Below are positions 52,952-62,194 of a DNA stretch of 64,000 nucleotides, one piece after another. Made by a program: the position numbers and the translations under genes. Source of the stretch: Caulobacter endophyticus (lineage in GTDB: Bacteria; Pseudomonadota; Alphaproteobacteria; Caulobacterales; Caulobacteraceae). The stretch covers positions 1 to 64,000 of the forward strand of contig NZ_QDKQ01000037.1 of assembly GCF_003116815.1 (NCBI RefSeq). The letters run 5' to 3'. Below the pieces are notes generated by a model. It was not told the origin of the DNA. It saw only the letters and a program-made list of their open reading frames with translations, and did not search any database. Within the stretch, counting starts at the first letter, position 1; the number at the start of each line of letters is the position of its first letter.

Positions 52952-54334
52952 ATGTTCGAATTCGTGGGGCGCGATCTGAAGCGACTGCTTGGCGTCGAGG
53001 GCCAGGGACGGGTGTCTCATGCCGCGGCGCATAGAGAGGGCCTGACCGGCGGCGATACCGCGCTGCTGGAGCTGATGGACCTGCGCCTGTTGACCAACGA
53101 GGCTCGCGCCGCCGACGTCGCCGCCGGCCGCATCGGCTGCAAGGATCGCGCGGTGCGCCTCTTGGAAGCCGCCGTCGTCTGGCGCGAGGTGGCCCGCCGC
53201 ACCGGCGACGCCGCCGCCCTGCGCAAGGGCGCGGCCCAGGCCGAGGCGGCCGCCAGGCTGGCCGACGCCGAGCGTAAACCCGACCTCGTCTGCGCCGCGC
53301 GTTGCGAGCAGGCGGTGCTGGCCATGCTGGGCGCCGAACTGTTCGGCGACGAGGGCCTGCACGCCGCCGCCAACGCGACCCTGTCGCTGGCCAAGACGAC
53401 CCATGGCCCGCACGCCGCCCTGGCCGCCAGCCTGCTGGCCGCCGTCGACGGCCGCATGGCCCTGTCCGAAAACGACATCGACCGCGCCCTGGCCGCGGCC
53501 CAGGCCTTCGAGACCCCGCTGGCGATCCTGGCGGGGGAGCGCGGCGCCAAGGCCGGCGGCGCCCGCCTGCAGCTGGCCGAGCAGCGCGCCGCGCGCATCG
53601 ACCTGCTTCTGGCCTGCGCTGTCCATCTGAAGGACCGGGCCCTCGTCGAGGTCGCTCTGGCCGAATCCCGCACGGCGCTGGCCGCGCTCGATCCCGATTT
53701 CGAGCCCCTGACGTGGTCGCGCCTGGAGCTGCTGCGCGCCGAGGCCCTGGCCCGCCTTGGCGACTATGACGGCGAGCTGTCGATGATCGCCGACGCGGTC
53801 GAGGCTGCGACCCAGGCCCTGGAACCGCTGGATCCGGGCCACAGCCCGCTGGACTGGGCCCGCGCCCAGGCTTCGCTGGGCGAGGCCCTGCAGGCCATGG
53901 GCGAGGCGACGACCTCGGAGCGCTGCTTCGAGCAGGCCGTCACCTGCTACGACCGCGCCACCCATATCGTGAAGGTGCAGCCAGCCCTGACCCTGCGCGC
54001 CGCGGTGGCCAACAACCGCGCCCTCAGCCTGGCCCGCTGCGCCGAGCTGACCGCCGATCTGGCCGTGCTCGACGCCGCCGAACTGGCCTTCAAGGCCGAG
54101 CTGGCCGAGCAGCCGGGCGCGCGCGATCCCGCCGGTTGGGCCGTGGCCCAGATGAACCTGGCCCGCCTGTACGAGGCCCGGGTCGAGATCACCGGCCGCG
54201 ACGACGGCCGCCTCGACCGCGCCGCCACCGCCCTGGCCGTGGCCTTCGATGTCTTCGCCGAGCTGGGCCTGCGGTCGCTGACCGACATGGCGGCCCAGGG
54301 GTTGCAACGGATCAGCCAGGCCAACGCCGCCTGA
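52952..54334 (+). CDS. large alanine-rich TPR-like protein under predicted CtrA control
   Basis: The 460-residue soluble protein is helical throughout and reads like a run of TPR-type repeats. Examples are [57 protein letters not shown], and the late [33 protein letters not shown] and [15 protein letters not shown]. It has no signal peptide and no catalytic motif that I can see. Two starts are possible: ATG 52952 (used) and GTG 52934 with GAGGTGGGA ahead. Its promoter region has a CtrA box and GANTC palindrome, so expression should follow the cell cycle. No name is assigned; it is a good candidate for an uncharacterised cell-cycle or polarity factor. Confidence 0.75.
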   Translation: MFEFVGRDLKRLLGVEGQGRVSHAAAHREGLTGGDTALLELMDLRLLTNEARAADVAAGRIGCKDRAVRLLEAAVVWREVARRTGDAAALRKGAAQAEAAARLADAERKPDLVCAARCEQAVLAMLGAELFGDEGLHAAANATLSLAKTTHGPHAALAASLLAAVDGRMALSENDIDRALAAAQAFETPLAILAGERGAKAGGARLQLAEQRAARIDLLLACAVHLKDRALVEVALAESRTALAALDPDFEPLTWSRLELLRAEALARLGDYDGELSMIADAVEAATQALEPLDPGHSPLDWARAQASLGEALQAMGEATTSERCFEQAVTCYDRATHIVKVQPALTLRAAVANNRALSLARCAELTADLAVLDAAELAFKAELAEQPGARDPAGWAVAQMNLARLYEARVEITGRDDGRLDRAATALAVAFDVFAELGLRSLTDMAAQGLQRISQANAA

Positions 54335-54384
54335 CCCGAAATGAAACGCGGAGCCCTGACGGGCCATCCGACAAGACCATAGGG

Positions 54385-54699
54385 ATGATAACAGTGATCG
54401 CTTCGTTCGTTCTCGCCGCCGCCGTCACCACCGCCGCTCCGTCCATCCAGGCCGAGCCGCAGGCCCGCGTGGTCCAGGTGGCGCAGCCGCGCGAAGCCGT
54501 CGCCCTGCTGAGTTGCATGGTCAAGAGCAACGGCGGTCTGGCCGATTGCAGCGTCCAGGCCGAAAGCCCCCGTGACCTGGGCGTCGGCGACGCCGCCCTG
54601 CAGATGGCCTCGCAGATCCAGGTCGACCTGCTGGGCCCCGACGGCAAGAGCCGCGCCGGCTCGTTCATCGACGTGCCGATCCGCATCCGCATCCGCTAG
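54385..54699 (+). CDS. small secreted protein, TonB-C-like
   Basis: The 104-residue product has a signal-like N-terminus (MITVIASFVLAAAVTTAAPS). A small domain follows with two cysteines (LLSCMVKSNGGLADCSV) and a final sheet (ASQIQVDLLGPDGKSRAGSFIDVPIRIRIR). The pattern of C..G.L.DC.V.S..P..LG..AL..A resembles the TonB C-terminal domain, as found in many short alphaproteobacterial proteins. It follows the TPR-like gene by 50 bases and may share its message. Function unknown. Confidence 0.6.
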   Translation: MITVIASFVLAAAVTTAAPSIQAEPQARVVQVAQPREAVALLSCMVKSNGGLADCSVQAESPRDLGVGDAALQMASQIQVDLLGPDGKSRAGSFIDVPIRIRIR

Positions 54700-54722
54700 G
54701 TCGGCGGACACGAGGCGCGCCG

Positions 54723-57700
54723 TCAGGCGGCCGCGCTCTCTTTCTCGCCTCGCGCCGTCAGCCAGTACATCACCGGCGTCGCCACCCGCGACAGCACGGT
54801 CGAGGTCACCAGGCCGCCGATGATGGCGATGGCCAGCGGCGAGTAGAGACCCGAGCGTTCCAGCGCCAGCGGCAGCAGCCCGCCGATCGCCGTGGCCGAG
54901 GTCAGCAGCACCGGCAGGAAGCGCACCTCGCCGGCCTTCTCGATGGCGTCGTGCAGGTTCATGCCTTCGCGACGAAGCTGCTCGGTGAAGTCGACCAGCA
55001 GGATCGAGTTCTTGATCTCGATGCCGATCAGCGCGATCAGGCCGATGGTCGCCGTGAACGACAGCGAATTGCCGGTCAGCCACAAGGCCGCGGCCGCGCC
55101 GAACACCCCGAACGGGATGATGCCGGCCACGACGAGGGCGGTCTTGAACTTGCGGAACTCCAGGACGAGCACCGCCAGGATCCCGAACACCGCCACCATC
55201 ACCGCCGCGCCCAAGCCAGCGAAGCTTTCCGACTGGGCCTCGGCCTGGCCGCCCAGGGTGAGGGCGTAGCCGGGCGGCATGGGCAGCGCCTTCTGCAGCC
55301 TGGCCAGAACCTCCTTGGTGACGTTGTCGGTCAGGTAGCCGGTGCGGACGAAGGCGGTGACCGTCACCGTCCGCTCGCGGTCGAAGCGGTCGATGCGGGC
55401 GGGGCTGGACTTGAGGCTGGGCGTGGCGATGGCCGACAGCGGCGCGGCCTCGCCCTCGGCGGTGGGCACATAGACGCCTGACAGGGCCGACAGGGCGTTG
55501 CGGTCGGCGCCGTCGACCTGCTGCATGGGCAGGCGCACCTTCACCGCATAGTCGTCGCCGTCGGCGTCGCGGAAGCGGCCGGTCTCCTCGCCCGACAGCG
55601 ACAGGCGGGCCACGCGACGGGCCGCTCCGGCCGGCACGCCCAGGGCCGCAGCCTTGGCCTCGTCTATGCCGAGATCAAGGTCGGTGCGATCCAGCCGCAC
55701 CGGATTGCCCACGTCGCGCGTGCCCGGCGTGGCCTTGAGCACCGCCTCGGCGCGCACGGCCAGGGCTTTGAGCACCTCCAGATTGCGGCCGGTGATGCGC
55801 ACGGCCACGGGCGCTTCGATCGGCGGACCGTTCTCGAACACCTCGACGCTGATCCGCGCGCCGGGATAGCGGGCGAAGTCGGCGCGAAGGCGGTCGAGCA
55901 GCTTCTCGCTCTTGCCCGGCTCCCAGCGCTTGAGGCTGACGAACATCTCGCCATAGGTCACCGCGCTCTCGCGCTGGGACTGGTTGTAGAACACCTGCGG
56001 ATTGCCGCGCCCCAGATTGGCGGCGCGCCAGATCACCTCCGGCTCCCTGGCCAGCCGCTGGTCGACATAGCGCAGGGCCGCGTCGGTGCGGGCCAGGGAC
56101 GAGCCGTCGGGGGTGACCACCCGCACCAGGAACTGCGGGGTCTCGGCCGCCGGGAACAGGCTGGAGCCGGCCGCCTGCAGCATTGGAACCGCCGTGGCGC
56201 AGAGCGCCAGCATCAGGGCCAGCGCGAGCCACGGCCGCGCCAGGGCGTGGTGCAGAACGGGGCGGTAGACGGTGTGGATGACGCGATTGACCGCCTGCAG
56301 CAGGCGGTTGCCCTCGGGGTCGGAATGCTTGTCCAGCACTCGGCTGGCCAGGAAGGGGATGATGGTCAACGACACCAGCAGCGACGCGCCCACCGTGCAT
56401 AGCACCGTCACCGGCAACGAGCGGATGTAGGCGCCCGAGCCGGCCGGCAGGGCCATCAGCGGCAGGAAGGCCAGCATCAGGGTGGCCGTACAGCCGATCA
56501 CCGCCAGGGCGATCTGGCCCGAGCCGTTGATCGCCGCGGCCGTGCGCTCCTCGCCTTCCCGAATTCTGCGGGCGATGTTCTCGGTGATGACGATGCTGTC
56601 GTCGACCAGCAGGCCCAGCGCCAGCACGAAGCCGGCGATCGACAGCTGGTTCAGGGTGAAGCCGAAGGCCTGGATCAGAGACAGGCCGATCAGCAGGCTG
56701 AGCGGGATCGAGACCATCACCACCAGACCAGCGCGCGGACCCAGCGGCAGCAGGGTGATCAGCACCAGCACTAGGGCCAGACCGAAGTCGCGCAGCAGGT
56801 TGTTCAGCCGGTGCTCGACATTGCGGGCCTGGACGAAGCCGCGCTCCAGCTTGACCCCGGCCGGCAGCGCCCTTTCATAGTCGTCGAGTACGGCCTCGAC
56901 GGCCTTGGTGATCTTGCCTACGTCCTGGCCGTCCTTCTGGGTGACGGCGATGAACACCGCCCGCTTGCCGTCGAAGCGGGCGACGTGGGTCGGCTCCTCC
57001 TGGGCCCAGGCCACCTCGGCGACGTCGCGCACCCGCACCACCTGGCCGCCGATCGAGCGGACGGGAGTGTCCTTGACGGCGTCCAGCGAGCGGAAGGCTC
57101 CGCCGGACTTGACGTTGAAGCGCCGGGTGCCGGCCTGGACCGCGCCGATCGGGGCCTCGGCCCCCGCCGCGCGCAGGGCGTCGGCGACCGCGGAGGCCGG
57201 CAGCTTCAGGGCCGACAGTCGAGCCAGATCCAGCGACACCCGCACCTCAGAGGCCGGGGCGCCGTAATAGCGGGTCTGGCGCACGCCCGGCACGCGGTCG
57301 AGGCGTTCGGACAGGCGGTCGGCGGCCTTCTCCAGCCGGCGCATGGGCAGGCTGTCGCTGACCAGGGCGACCTGGACGATGGCGACCTCGGTGGTGCGCA
57401 CGCGCTCGATGTCGAGACGCTGCAGGCCAGCGGGCAGGCTGCCGCGGATGGCGTTCACCTCGCGAACCACCTGGTCGAACTTGCGCTCGGGATCGACGTC
57501 CCAGGTGAAGAACACCCGCACGATCGCCGCGCCGTCGAGGCTGGTGCTCTCGACCTTGTCGATATTGTCGAGACCATAGACCGCCGTCTCGATCGGGTCG
57601 GCGACCAGCTGCTCCATCTCGGCCGGCTCGGCTCCGGGCAGAACGGCGCGGACAATGACGATGGGGATCGGGAAGTGCGGGTCCTCCGACCGCGGCACGG

Positions 57701-57797
57701 TCAGCAGGGCGTTGACGCCCAGCATGACCAGCAGGCCGAAGGCGACGATGGTGAACTGCCAACGCCGGACGGCGAAGGCGGCGAGGTCTAGGCTCAT
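54723..57797 (-). CDS. RND efflux pump inner-membrane subunit
   Basis: The 1,024-residue transporter has the twelve-helix RND plan with two large periplasmic domains. The proton-relay residues are visible: adjacent aspartates in LGLLVDDSIVITENI (about 405) and the Lys in IEIKNSILLVDF (about 930). It belongs to the AcrB/MexF-like HAE1-type rather than the metal HME type, by the lack of metal-site motifs. With the adaptor it exports hydrophobic compounds or metabolites; an outer-membrane channel is not encoded here. Its start overlaps the adaptor gene's stop by four bases. It is presumably repressed by the TetR gene next door. Confidence 0.95.
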   Translation of the reverse strand: MSLDLAAFAVRRWQFTIVAFGLLVMLGVNALLTVPRSEDPHFPIPIVIVRAVLPGAEPAEMEQLVADPIETAVYGLDNIDKVESTSLDGAAIVRVFFTWDVDPERKFDQVVREVNAIRGSLPAGLQRLDIERVRTTEVAIVQVALVSDSLPMRRLEKAADRLSERLDRVPGVRQTRYYGAPASEVRVSLDLARLSALKLPASAVADALRAAGAEAPIGAVQAGTRRFNVKSGGAFRSLDAVKDTPVRSIGGQVVRVRDVAEVAWAQEEPTHVARFDGKRAVFIAVTQKDGQDVGKITKAVEAVLDDYERALPAGVKLERGFVQARNVEHRLNNLLRDFGLALVLVLITLLPLGPRAGLVVMVSIPLSLLIGLSLIQAFGFTLNQLSIAGFVLALGLLVDDSIVITENIARRIREGEERTAAAINGSGQIALAVIGCTATLMLAFLPLMALPAGSGAYIRSLPVTVLCTVGASLLVSLTIIPFLASRVLDKHSDPEGNRLLQAVNRVIHTVYRPVLHHALARPWLALALMLALCATAVPMLQAAGSSLFPAAETPQFLVRVVTPDGSSLARTDAALRYVDQRLAREPEVIWRAANLGRGNPQVFYNQSQRESAVTYGEMFVSLKRWEPGKSEKLLDRLRADFARYPGARISVEVFENGPPIEAPVAVRITGRNLEVLKALAVRAEAVLKATPGTRDVGNPVRLDRTDLDLGIDEAKAAALGVPAGAARRVARLSLSGEETGRFRDADGDDYAVKVRLPMQQVDGADRNALSALSGVYVPTAEGEAAPLSAIATPSLKSSPARIDRFDRERTVTVTAFVRTGYLTDNVTKEVLARLQKALPMPPGYALTLGGQAEAQSESFAGLGAAVMVAVFGILAVLVLEFRKFKTALVVAGIIPFGVFGAAAALWLTGNSLSFTATIGLIALIGIEIKNSILLVDFTEQLRREGMNLHDAIEKAGEVRFLPVLLTSATAIGGLLPLALERSGLYSPLAIAIIGGLVTSTVLSRVATPVMYWLTARGEKESAAA

Positions 57798-58891
57798 CGG
57801 GCGGCGACCCTGGCCAGGGCGCGCGGATCGACCACGGCCACCTTCTCGCCGTCGGAGACGAAGCCGGCGCCGGCGGTGATCACCCGGGTTCCGGCCGCTA
57901 GGCCCGCCACCAGGGCGTCGTCGCCGTCGAAGCCGCCGAAGCGGACGTTGACGCGGCGGGCCGTCGCCCCGTCCAGGCGCAGCACGGCCGCCTTGTCGCC
58001 CGAGGCTTCCAGCAGGGCTTCGGCCGGGATGCGGACGAACCCGGCGCGGGCGGCGGTCTGGGCGGCGGGCGCTTGCAGACGGGCGGCGGCGATCTGGCCG
58101 CTCTTCAGTCCGGGCGGGGCCTGGACCTCGATCTCGACGCTCACCGCGCCGGTGCGGGCGTCGGCCGCCTGGCCCAGGCGCGTGACGACGCCGGTCAGGG
58201 TCTGGCCGGGCAGGGCGTCGGCGGTGACGGCGGCGCTGGAGCCGACCTTCACCCGCGCCGCATCGCGCGCTGGCAGCGGCAGGCGCAGGACGAGCGGGCT
58301 GGAGAGGTCGGCGACCGTCAGCACCGTCTGGCCGGCCGCCACCACCTCGCCGGCCTGGGCCGTGCGGACCAGCACCACGCCGGAGACGGGCGAGGACAGC
58401 GCGGCCCAGCGCCGGTCGAAGGCAGCGCCCGCGTGAGCGGCCTGGGCCGCTTTCAGCGCGCTTTCCGCGTCGTCCAGCCGGGCCTTGGCCACGAAGCCGG
58501 TGGAGTAGAGCTTCCGGGCCCGGTCGGCGTCGCGGCGGGCGCGCTCCAGGTCGGCGGCGGCCTGGGCCTGGCGGGCGTCGACCCCGGCCGGATCGATGGC
58601 GGCCAGGAGCTGGCCGGCCCGGACCGTGTCGCCGGATTCGACGTTCATGCGAGTCAGCACGCCGGGGATGCGGAACGACAGCGCCATCTCGCGGCGACGC
58701 TGCAACGCGCCCGAGCCGGTCAGTTCGGAGGCCGCGTCCGGCGCGCCGACGGTGACGGCCTCGACGGCCGGGGGCGGGGCGGCCTGCGGGGTCTGCGCCT
58801 TGCCGCCGCACGCGACCAGCAACAGGCCGCCGCCCAGGGCCAGCGCCGTCAGCAGCACGACGCCTCCATAACCAGCACGCGCCCCGTCCAT
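57794..58891 (-). CDS. RND efflux periplasmic adaptor (lipoprotein)
   Basis: The 365-residue adaptor has a lipobox (LLVAC, Cys28) anchoring it to the inner membrane. The barrel-sandwich/lipoyl parts flank a coiled-coil hairpin (DARQAQAAADLERARRDADRARKLYSTGFV, about 110-140), and beta-barrel and membrane-proximal domains follow. The start at 58891 keeps the signal; in-frame ATGs at 58906 and 58909 lie closer to the operator and are also possible. It forms an operon with the pump gene downstream. Confidence 0.93.
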   Translation of the reverse strand: MDGARAGYGGVVLLTALALGGGLLLVACGGKAQTPQAAPPPAVEAVTVGAPDAASELTGSGALQRRREMALSFRIPGVLTRMNVESGDTVRAGQLLAAIDPAGVDARQAQAAADLERARRDADRARKLYSTGFVAKARLDDAESALKAAQAAHAGAAFDRRWAALSSPVSGVVLVRTAQAGEVVAAGQTVLTVADLSSPLVLRLPLPARDAARVKVGSSAAVTADALPGQTLTGVVTRLGQAADARTGAVSVEIEVQAPPGLKSGQIAAARLQAPAAQTAARAGFVRIPAEALLEASGDKAAVLRLDGATARRVNVRFGGFDGDDALVAGLAAGTRVITAGAGFVSDGEKVAVVDPRALARVAAR

Positions 58892-58910
58892 TGCCCTCGC
58901 CCCCATCATT

Positions 58911-58935
58911 GATCGGTGATAAGTTATCACTGATC
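58911..58935. promoter_or_regulatory. TetR operator between the efflux operon and its repressor
   Basis: GTGATAA-G-TTATCAC is a perfect seven-base palindrome extended by symmetric GATC on both sides at matching distance. It lies in the 91-base gap between the adaptor and tetR-like starts and is the likely binding site that shuts down both. Confidence 0.85.
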
Positions 58936-58982
58936 GATTATTGTGGGTTGTCAAGGCGGACCGAACACGGAAAGGAGGGACG

Positions 58983-59624
58983 ATGACCGCGTTGAAGATC
59001 CGTTCCCCCCGCAAGCCTAAGGGCCAAGGCGCCGAGCGCCGTGAGGAGATTCTGGATGCGGCGCTGAAGCTGTTCAGCTCCAAGGGTCTGCACACCGTCT
59101 CGACCCGTCAGATCGCCGAGATGGTGGGCATCTCACAGCCGGCGCTCTACGCCTATTTCGCCACCAAGGACGACATCACCGCCGAGCTGTGCATCCGCGC
59201 CTTCGCCATACTGGTCGAACGCATGGAGGCCGCCCGGGCCGATTTCAGGCCGACGGCCGAATGCTTCGAAAAGGCCCTGCGGGTCTATGTCGACTTCGGC
59301 CTGCAGAACCCCGACGCCTACCGCGTGGCCTTCATGGTCGAGAAGGGACTGGACGGGACCTACAAGGAGCGGGTCGGCGACAGGCCGATGATGGCCGGCA
59401 TCGGCGCCTTCCAGCGCTTCGCCGAGATCGTGGGCGAAATGCGCGACGCGGGTCTCACCCACGACGACGACGTCCAGCGCATGACCCAGACCCTGTGGGC
59501 GGGCCTGCATGGCCTGGTGTCGCTGCTGATCGCCCGGGCCGACTTCCCGTGGGTGGAGCGCGAGGTGCTGATCGCCTGCCACATCTCGCTGCTGCGGCGC
59601 GGGGCATTGAAGGGCGTGGCCTGA
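58983..59624 (+). CDS. TetR family repressor of the RND operon
   Basis: The 213-residue repressor has a basic N-terminus and helix-turn-helix VSTRQIAEMVGISQPALYAYFATKDDI (about 40-65). A C-terminal ligand-binding helical domain includes VDFGLQNPDAYRVAFMVEKG. AAAGGAGGG precedes the ATG. It is divergent from the adaptor-pump operon with a shared palindrome, so autoregulation and control of efflux are likely. Ligand unknown. Confidence 0.92.
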   Translation: MTALKIRSPRKPKGQGAERREEILDAALKLFSSKGLHTVSTRQIAEMVGISQPALYAYFATKDDITAELCIRAFAILVERMEAARADFRPTAECFEKALRVYVDFGLQNPDAYRVAFMVEKGLDGTYKERVGDRPMMAGIGAFQRFAEIVGEMRDAGLTHDDDVQRMTQTLWAGLHGLVSLLIARADFPWVEREVLIACHISLLRRGALKGVA

Positions 59625-59712
59625 ACGGCACGGGATGAAGGACGTGCGTTGAACTGAAGGCGCTGGGAGCCTACATCCGCGCCTCGCATTCCCCAGACGA
59701 AAGACGCCGCCC

Positions 59713-59916
59713 ATGGCCAAGCTGCAGCCCCTGGAAACCTTCTCCCTGCAGGAGACCGAAGACGGCTACCGCCTGCTGGTCTCGGCCGTCGGCGGCGAGG
59801 CCATCTACGTCTCGATCACGTCGGAACAGATGGACGAGATCATCGACAGCCTCGACACCGCCCTGACGGGCGAGGAAGAGACGTCGGGCGAAGAGGATTT
59901 CGACGACGCGGACTGA
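59713..59916 (+). CDS. small acidic protein of unknown function
   Basis: The 67-residue protein begins AKLQPLETFSLQETEDGYRLLVSAVGGEAIYVSITSEQMDEIIDSLD and ends in a very acidic tail (GEEETSGEEDFDDAD). It has no cysteine or signal. The first 50 residues look like a small alpha/beta fold; the acidic tail might contact nucleic-acid-binding or ribosomal partners. Family not recognised. It is short but has a consistent ribosome region, so I accept it as a gene. Confidence 0.6.
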   Translation: MAKLQPLETFSLQETEDGYRLLVSAVGGEAIYVSITSEQMDEIIDSLDTALTGEEETSGEEDFDDAD

Positions 59917-59923
59917 GGTCCGA

Positions 59924-60057
59924 GGAACCTCCCCCTGTGAGGGAGGCGATCGCGTAGCGATCGGCGGGGGAAGGGGTTGCGAAGCCGGCCAAGGCATCGT
60001 CAGCTGAAAACGTCCCCCCCTCCGGCCCTCCGGGCCACCTCCCCCGGAGGGGGGGAT
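59924..60057. repeat. GC-rich palindromic intergenic repeat, copy 2 (reversed)
   Basis: It starts with GGAACCTCCCCCTGTGAGGG and ends CCTCCCCCGGAGGGGGGG, with the same inner CAGCTGAAAACGTCC as the copy at 2207 in reverse orientation. It lies between convergent genes and may end both transcripts. Confidence 0.75.
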
Positions 60058-60059
60058 CG

Positions 60060-61379
60060 CTAAGCCGCCTTCGCGTTGGTCGGTCGGTAGTTGGCCGCGT
60101 CCGTCGTGAATTCGGCGTGGCCGTAGCGCTTCAGCAGGGCCCGGATCCGGCGGATCATCGCCGCGTCGGCGACCTCGCGCAGCACCGGCAGGCGGTCGGC
60201 CAGATCGAAGGCCTTCATCTGCAGCGTCACCAGCAGCGCCACGACGATGAAGGTCGCCTCGTCGGCCGGGGTCACGTCGATGCCCATGGTCGCCGCCCGC
60301 GCCCGGTCGCCGCGCATGAAGTGGCGCAGGAAGAAGGCCTTGGCGAAGCGGCGCTCGATGCGGTCGTGCAGGCGGTTGGCGGGGCTCTCGTCGGGCGGCA
60401 GGTAGGCGTCGAGCGTGGCGCGGATCAGCGCGCCGCAGGTCTCGTCGTCGAAGCCCCGGCGCAGCGTGCTGTCGCGGGCCGTCATCATCCGCACGATCCC
60501 CTCGGGTGTATCGGCCAGCAGGTCTTGCGGTAGGCCCAGCAGGAAGCAGCGATAGCGGGCCAGCTCGACCTTGGCGCGCTCGGCCGGGGTGAAGCGGCGG
60601 CGGCCCTGGCGCAGCATCTGGAACGACATCAGGAAGATGGGGATCAGGCCGGCCGGCATCTGGTCGACCTGCGGGATCGGCACGCCGTAGACTTCCGCGT
60701 TCCAGCGGCCCGAGCGCAGGGCGTTGAACCGCACCATCGAGTGCATCAGCCGCACCATGGCCGCCGCCTTGAAGCCCTCGCCGTGGCGGTCAAGCGCGCC
60801 CGGCAGTAGGGTGGTGGTGAAGAAGGCGGCCGTCTCGTTGACCCGCTTGGCGGCGGTCTCGGCGCCCAGCGTCCCGGTCAGGGCCATCGGCAGGGCGGAA
60901 TACTTGTTGAGGAAGGTGGCGACGAACGCGCCGCGGATGGCGAAGGGGCCAAGGTGGGCGGCGGCGTTGCGGTCCAGACGCTGGCCCTCGCGCACCAGGT
61001 CCATGTCGATCCAGTCGGGCGTGGCCTCCATCTCGGCGACGAAGGCGGCCAGCTCGGGCGGGGCGTCGGCCACGGCCTCGATCCCGCGCTCGCAGGCGGT
61101 GACGAGCATGTCGATGAGCCGGCGAAAGCCGTACTGCGGGATCAGGGCGGCGTAGGCGTCGGCGACGATGTCGCCCAGCATGGTGTAGGCCCGCACGCGG
61201 TCCAGGTCGTCCTGGCTGACCGACACGCCGAGGGGCTTGCGGTCGCGGGCGACGGCGAAGCTGGGGTCTTCGGTGAAGCGCTCGGGCGTGCGGTCGAAAT
61301 CGATCTTGCCGTAGAAGCCCGGCAGCAGGGTCTTCTGCGAGGCGACGCGGGCGCGGACTTCGTCGATGGGACGGATCAT
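60060..61379 (-). CDS. DUF2236 (MpaB/latex-clearing-like) protein
   Basis: The 439-residue protein shows the DUF2236 pattern: HLGPFAIRGAFVATFLNKYSALPMALTGTL (about 165-195), RVNETAAFFTTTLLPGAL, RLMHSMVRFNALRSGRWNAEVYGVPIPQVDQ and the helical remainder. Some family members are heme-containing oxygenases (latex-clearing protein, mycophenolic MpaB); here the His of RLMHSMVRF is retained. It is soluble, without signal. It is divergent from a TetR regulator, the usual pairing for this family, so it is probably induced by a hydrophobic compound. Confidence 0.87.
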   Translation of the reverse strand: MIRPIDEVRARVASQKTLLPGFYGKIDFDRTPERFTEDPSFAVARDRKPLGVSVSQDDLDRVRAYTMLGDIVADAYAALIPQYGFRRLIDMLVTACERGIEAVADAPPELAAFVAEMEATPDWIDMDLVREGQRLDRNAAAHLGPFAIRGAFVATFLNKYSALPMALTGTLGAETAAKRVNETAAFFTTTLLPGALDRHGEGFKAAAMVRLMHSMVRFNALRSGRWNAEVYGVPIPQVDQMPAGLIPIFLMSFQMLRQGRRRFTPAERAKVELARYRCFLLGLPQDLLADTPEGIVRMMTARDSTLRRGFDDETCGALIRATLDAYLPPDESPANRLHDRIERRFAKAFFLRHFMRGDRARAATMGIDVTPADEATFIVVALLVTLQMKAFDLADRLPVLREVADAAMIRRIRALLKRYGHAEFTTDAANYRPTNAKAA

Positions 61380-61506
61380 CTGGGCTCCTTCCGGTCCGCT
61401 CCCCAAGGGAGGGGACCTATTCTCGTCCTTGAGCGTATGTAAGCATTGCTCATGTTCCTACTCGCCTTGTCATTCGCGGGCGCCAGCGCATGGAGGGCGA
61501 TGGGAA

Positions 61507-62112
61507 GTGACTGAAAAGAAACGGAGATCGCCGTCGCAGGGACGGGCGCAGGTCACGGTCGACGCCATTCTCGACGCGGCCTTTCAGCTTCTGGAGAGCG
61601 GCGGCCCCGAGCGCCTGACCACCAATCACGTGGCCGAGCGGGCTGGGGTCAGCGTCGGTACGGTCTACCAGTACTTCGCCGACAAGCAGGACATCCTGGC
61701 GGCCCTGGCCCAGCGGCGCACCAGCGCGGTGCGCGACGCGATCGCTGAGACCCTGATCGAACGGCCGGACCTGGGCAGCGTGCGGCCGATCGTGCGGGCG
61801 CTGATGAACGGCTTCGAGGGCTCGCCGGCCACGCGCCAGGCGCTGCTGGGGGCCATGTTCCATCGCGGCGATGCGGTGCTGGAAGAGCATCATCAGGCCT
61901 TCCTGGCCTCGATCGCCGGCAAGGCCAGGCTGCAGATCGACCTGACCCCGGAGTCGGCCTTCGTCCTGACCCACGCCGCCGTCGGCCTGTTGCGCGCGGC
62001 CGCCGCCGAGCCGGGGCTGGCGCTGGACCCCCAGGCGCTGGAGGACGAGCTGGTGCGGCTGATGGAGGCCTACATCTCGGCGCTGGCGGCCTTGCGTAGA
62101 CCCTCCCCCTGA
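61507..62112 (+). CDS. TetR family regulator paired with the DUF2236 gene
   Basis: The 201-residue protein starts at GTG (GAAGTGACTG) with VTEKKRRSPSQGRAQVTV. It has helix-turn-helix LTTNHVAERAGVSVGTVYQYFADKQDILAAL and a ligand domain. It is divergent from the DUF2236 gene across a 127-base gap. The last four codons and the stop lie in a GC-rich repeat (62101-62122), so its C-terminus RRPSP was shaped by that repeat. Homologues of this kind usually repress the neighbouring gene. Confidence 0.9.
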   Translation: MTEKKRRSPSQGRAQVTVDAILDAAFQLLESGGPERLTTNHVAERAGVSVGTVYQYFADKQDILAALAQRRTSAVRDAIAETLIERPDLGSVRPIVRALMNGFEGSPATRQALLGAMFHRGDAVLEEHHQAFLASIAGKARLQIDLTPESAFVLTHAAVGLLRAAAAEPGLALDPQALEDELVRLMEAYISALAALRRPSP

Positions 62113-62122
62113 AGGGGGAGGG
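62101..62122. repeat. GC-rich hairpin at the 3' end of the TetR gene
   Basis: CCCTCCCCCTGAAGGGGGAGGG is a perfect hairpin of the same arm type as the long repeats. Its TGA is the stop codon of the TetR gene, showing repeat insertion into or growth at a gene end. Confidence 0.8.
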
Positions 62123-62194
62123 CCTTGTGCGGCTTGCGCTCCGGGTCCAGACGGAGGGCGTCGTCGGCATGGCGACTCGTCAAAGGGCCTGGCG

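Noticed and set aside
57798..58811. Upstream extension of the RND pump through the adaptor gene
   Set aside because: This frame overlaps the adaptor out of frame and is Arg/Pro-rich. The pump's ATG at 57797 overlaps the adaptor stop as in typical operons.
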